Positions 6,797 through 6,919 of a stretch of 6,919 nt of DNA are shown in pieces. A model generated the notes under the pieces. It saw only the letters and a program-made list of their open reading frames with translations, was not told where the DNA came from and searched no databases. The DNA lies in contig PIVH01000217.1 of NCBI GenBank assembly GCA_003354225.1, positions 1-6,919 of the forward strand, written 5' to 3'. Origin of the DNA: Globobulimina sp. Taxonomy: Eukaryota; Foraminifera; Rotaliida. A program made the position numbers and the translations under genes. How positions within the stretch are numbered: the stretch's first letter is position 1; each line of letters opens with the position of its first letter.

Positions 6797-6919
6797 GCCA
6801 TCAGGGAACTAAAAACCATTGAAAGTGTAAATCTACGGGATCAGATTTATGAAATAATCAGAGACATGATCTTGCGTCGAGACATCAATCCGGGAGACAC
6901 CATTCATCGTCATCGTCGT
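6797..6919 (+). CDS. fragment resembling the N-terminus of a GntR-family bacterial transcription regulator (partial)
   Basis: After an in-frame TAG at 6794-6796 the frame stays open to the window end (41 codons). It contains LRDQIYEIIRDMIL followed by RRDINPGDTI, the classic opening helix and turn of the GntR winged helix-turn-helix DNA-binding domain (pattern LR-x-Q-V/I-Y-x-x-I/L-R-x-x-I-L...PG-x-x-L/I). No in-frame ATG precedes this match, so the left end is broken, begins at a rare start codon, or comes from a splice or join. The final residues (HRHRR, from CATCGT repeats) leave the family pattern. GntR regulators are bacterial and almost unknown in eukaryotes, and base composition here is less AT-rich than to the left. 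A chimeric contig end or contamination is most likely. The family match is by eye over about 32 residues. Confidence 0.45.
6905..6919. repeat. terminal CATCGT short repeat
   Basis: CATCGT occurs twice, followed by CGT, up to the last base of the window. It coincides with loss of the GntR pattern, so it may be low-complexity sequence at an assembly end. Confidence 0.5.

Noticed and set aside
6730-6822. Plus-strand 30-aa frame starting at ATG 6730
   Set aside because: It ends at TGA without any recognisable motif; only its first 8 codons matter if a 43-nt intron into the GntR frame were real, for which the donor is poor.
1-6919. CRISPR arrays, tRNA, rRNA or transposon ends
   Set aside because: I found no regularly spaced repeats, no cloverleaf or rRNA-like blocks, and no terminal inverted repeats with a transposase frame.

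Overview
This window is AT-rich nuclear DNA from a unicellular eukaryote. Three genes are interrupted by short introns that start with GTA and end with AG. The alkaline ceramidase, the AAA ATPase and the EF-hand sensor are of eukaryotic families. Stops TAA and TGA are both used, and the codons read sensibly under the standard code. I do not recognise the species. The Asn/Thr runs, very short introns and two genes with no familiar name suggest a protist; a Rhizaria/stramenopile (SAR) lean is only a weak guess.

Layout, left to right. (1) Minus strand, 1-1474, running off the left edge: 491 residues of a protein that starts Met-Gly-Cys (a likely lipid-anchor signal) and carries three EF-hand-like motifs at its C-terminal end. 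(2) Minus strand, 2966-1532: a complete two-exon AAA ATPase of the fidgetin/spastin group, 457 aa. (3) Minus strand, 4494-3206: a two-exon protein with two membrane helices followed by a long coiled coil, about 405 or 418 aa depending on the splice acceptor. (4) Plus strand, 4530-5830: a two-exon protein, 414 aa, with a Cys/His zinc-finger-like cluster near its C-terminus. (5) Plus strand, 5941-6705: an intronless alkaline ceramidase, 254 aa, with all metal ligands present. (6) The last ~120 bases (6797-6919) read as the start of a bacterial GntR-type regulator, unlike everything to the left. A chimeric contig end or contamination is the simplest explanation, with horizontal transfer as the alternative.

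The genome is very compact. Genes 3 and 4 diverge from start codons only 35 bp apart. Genes 1 and 2 are separated by 57 bp, which holds a hairpin and a poly(A)-like signal. Genes 4 and 5 are 110 bp apart. The only longer spacer is 2967-3205 (239 bp), which carries doubled short motifs and CCAAT boxes upstream of the AAA gene.

The genes do not form an obvious pathway: calcium sensing, a microtubule- or recombination-type AAA remodeller, a membrane coiled-coil protein, a zinc-finger protein and sphingolipid breakdown. I see no CRISPR array, tRNA, rRNA or transposon. The items most worth a second look are the bacterial-like right end, the 35-bp divergent promoter, the two competing splice acceptors in gene 3, and the two unrecognised proteins.
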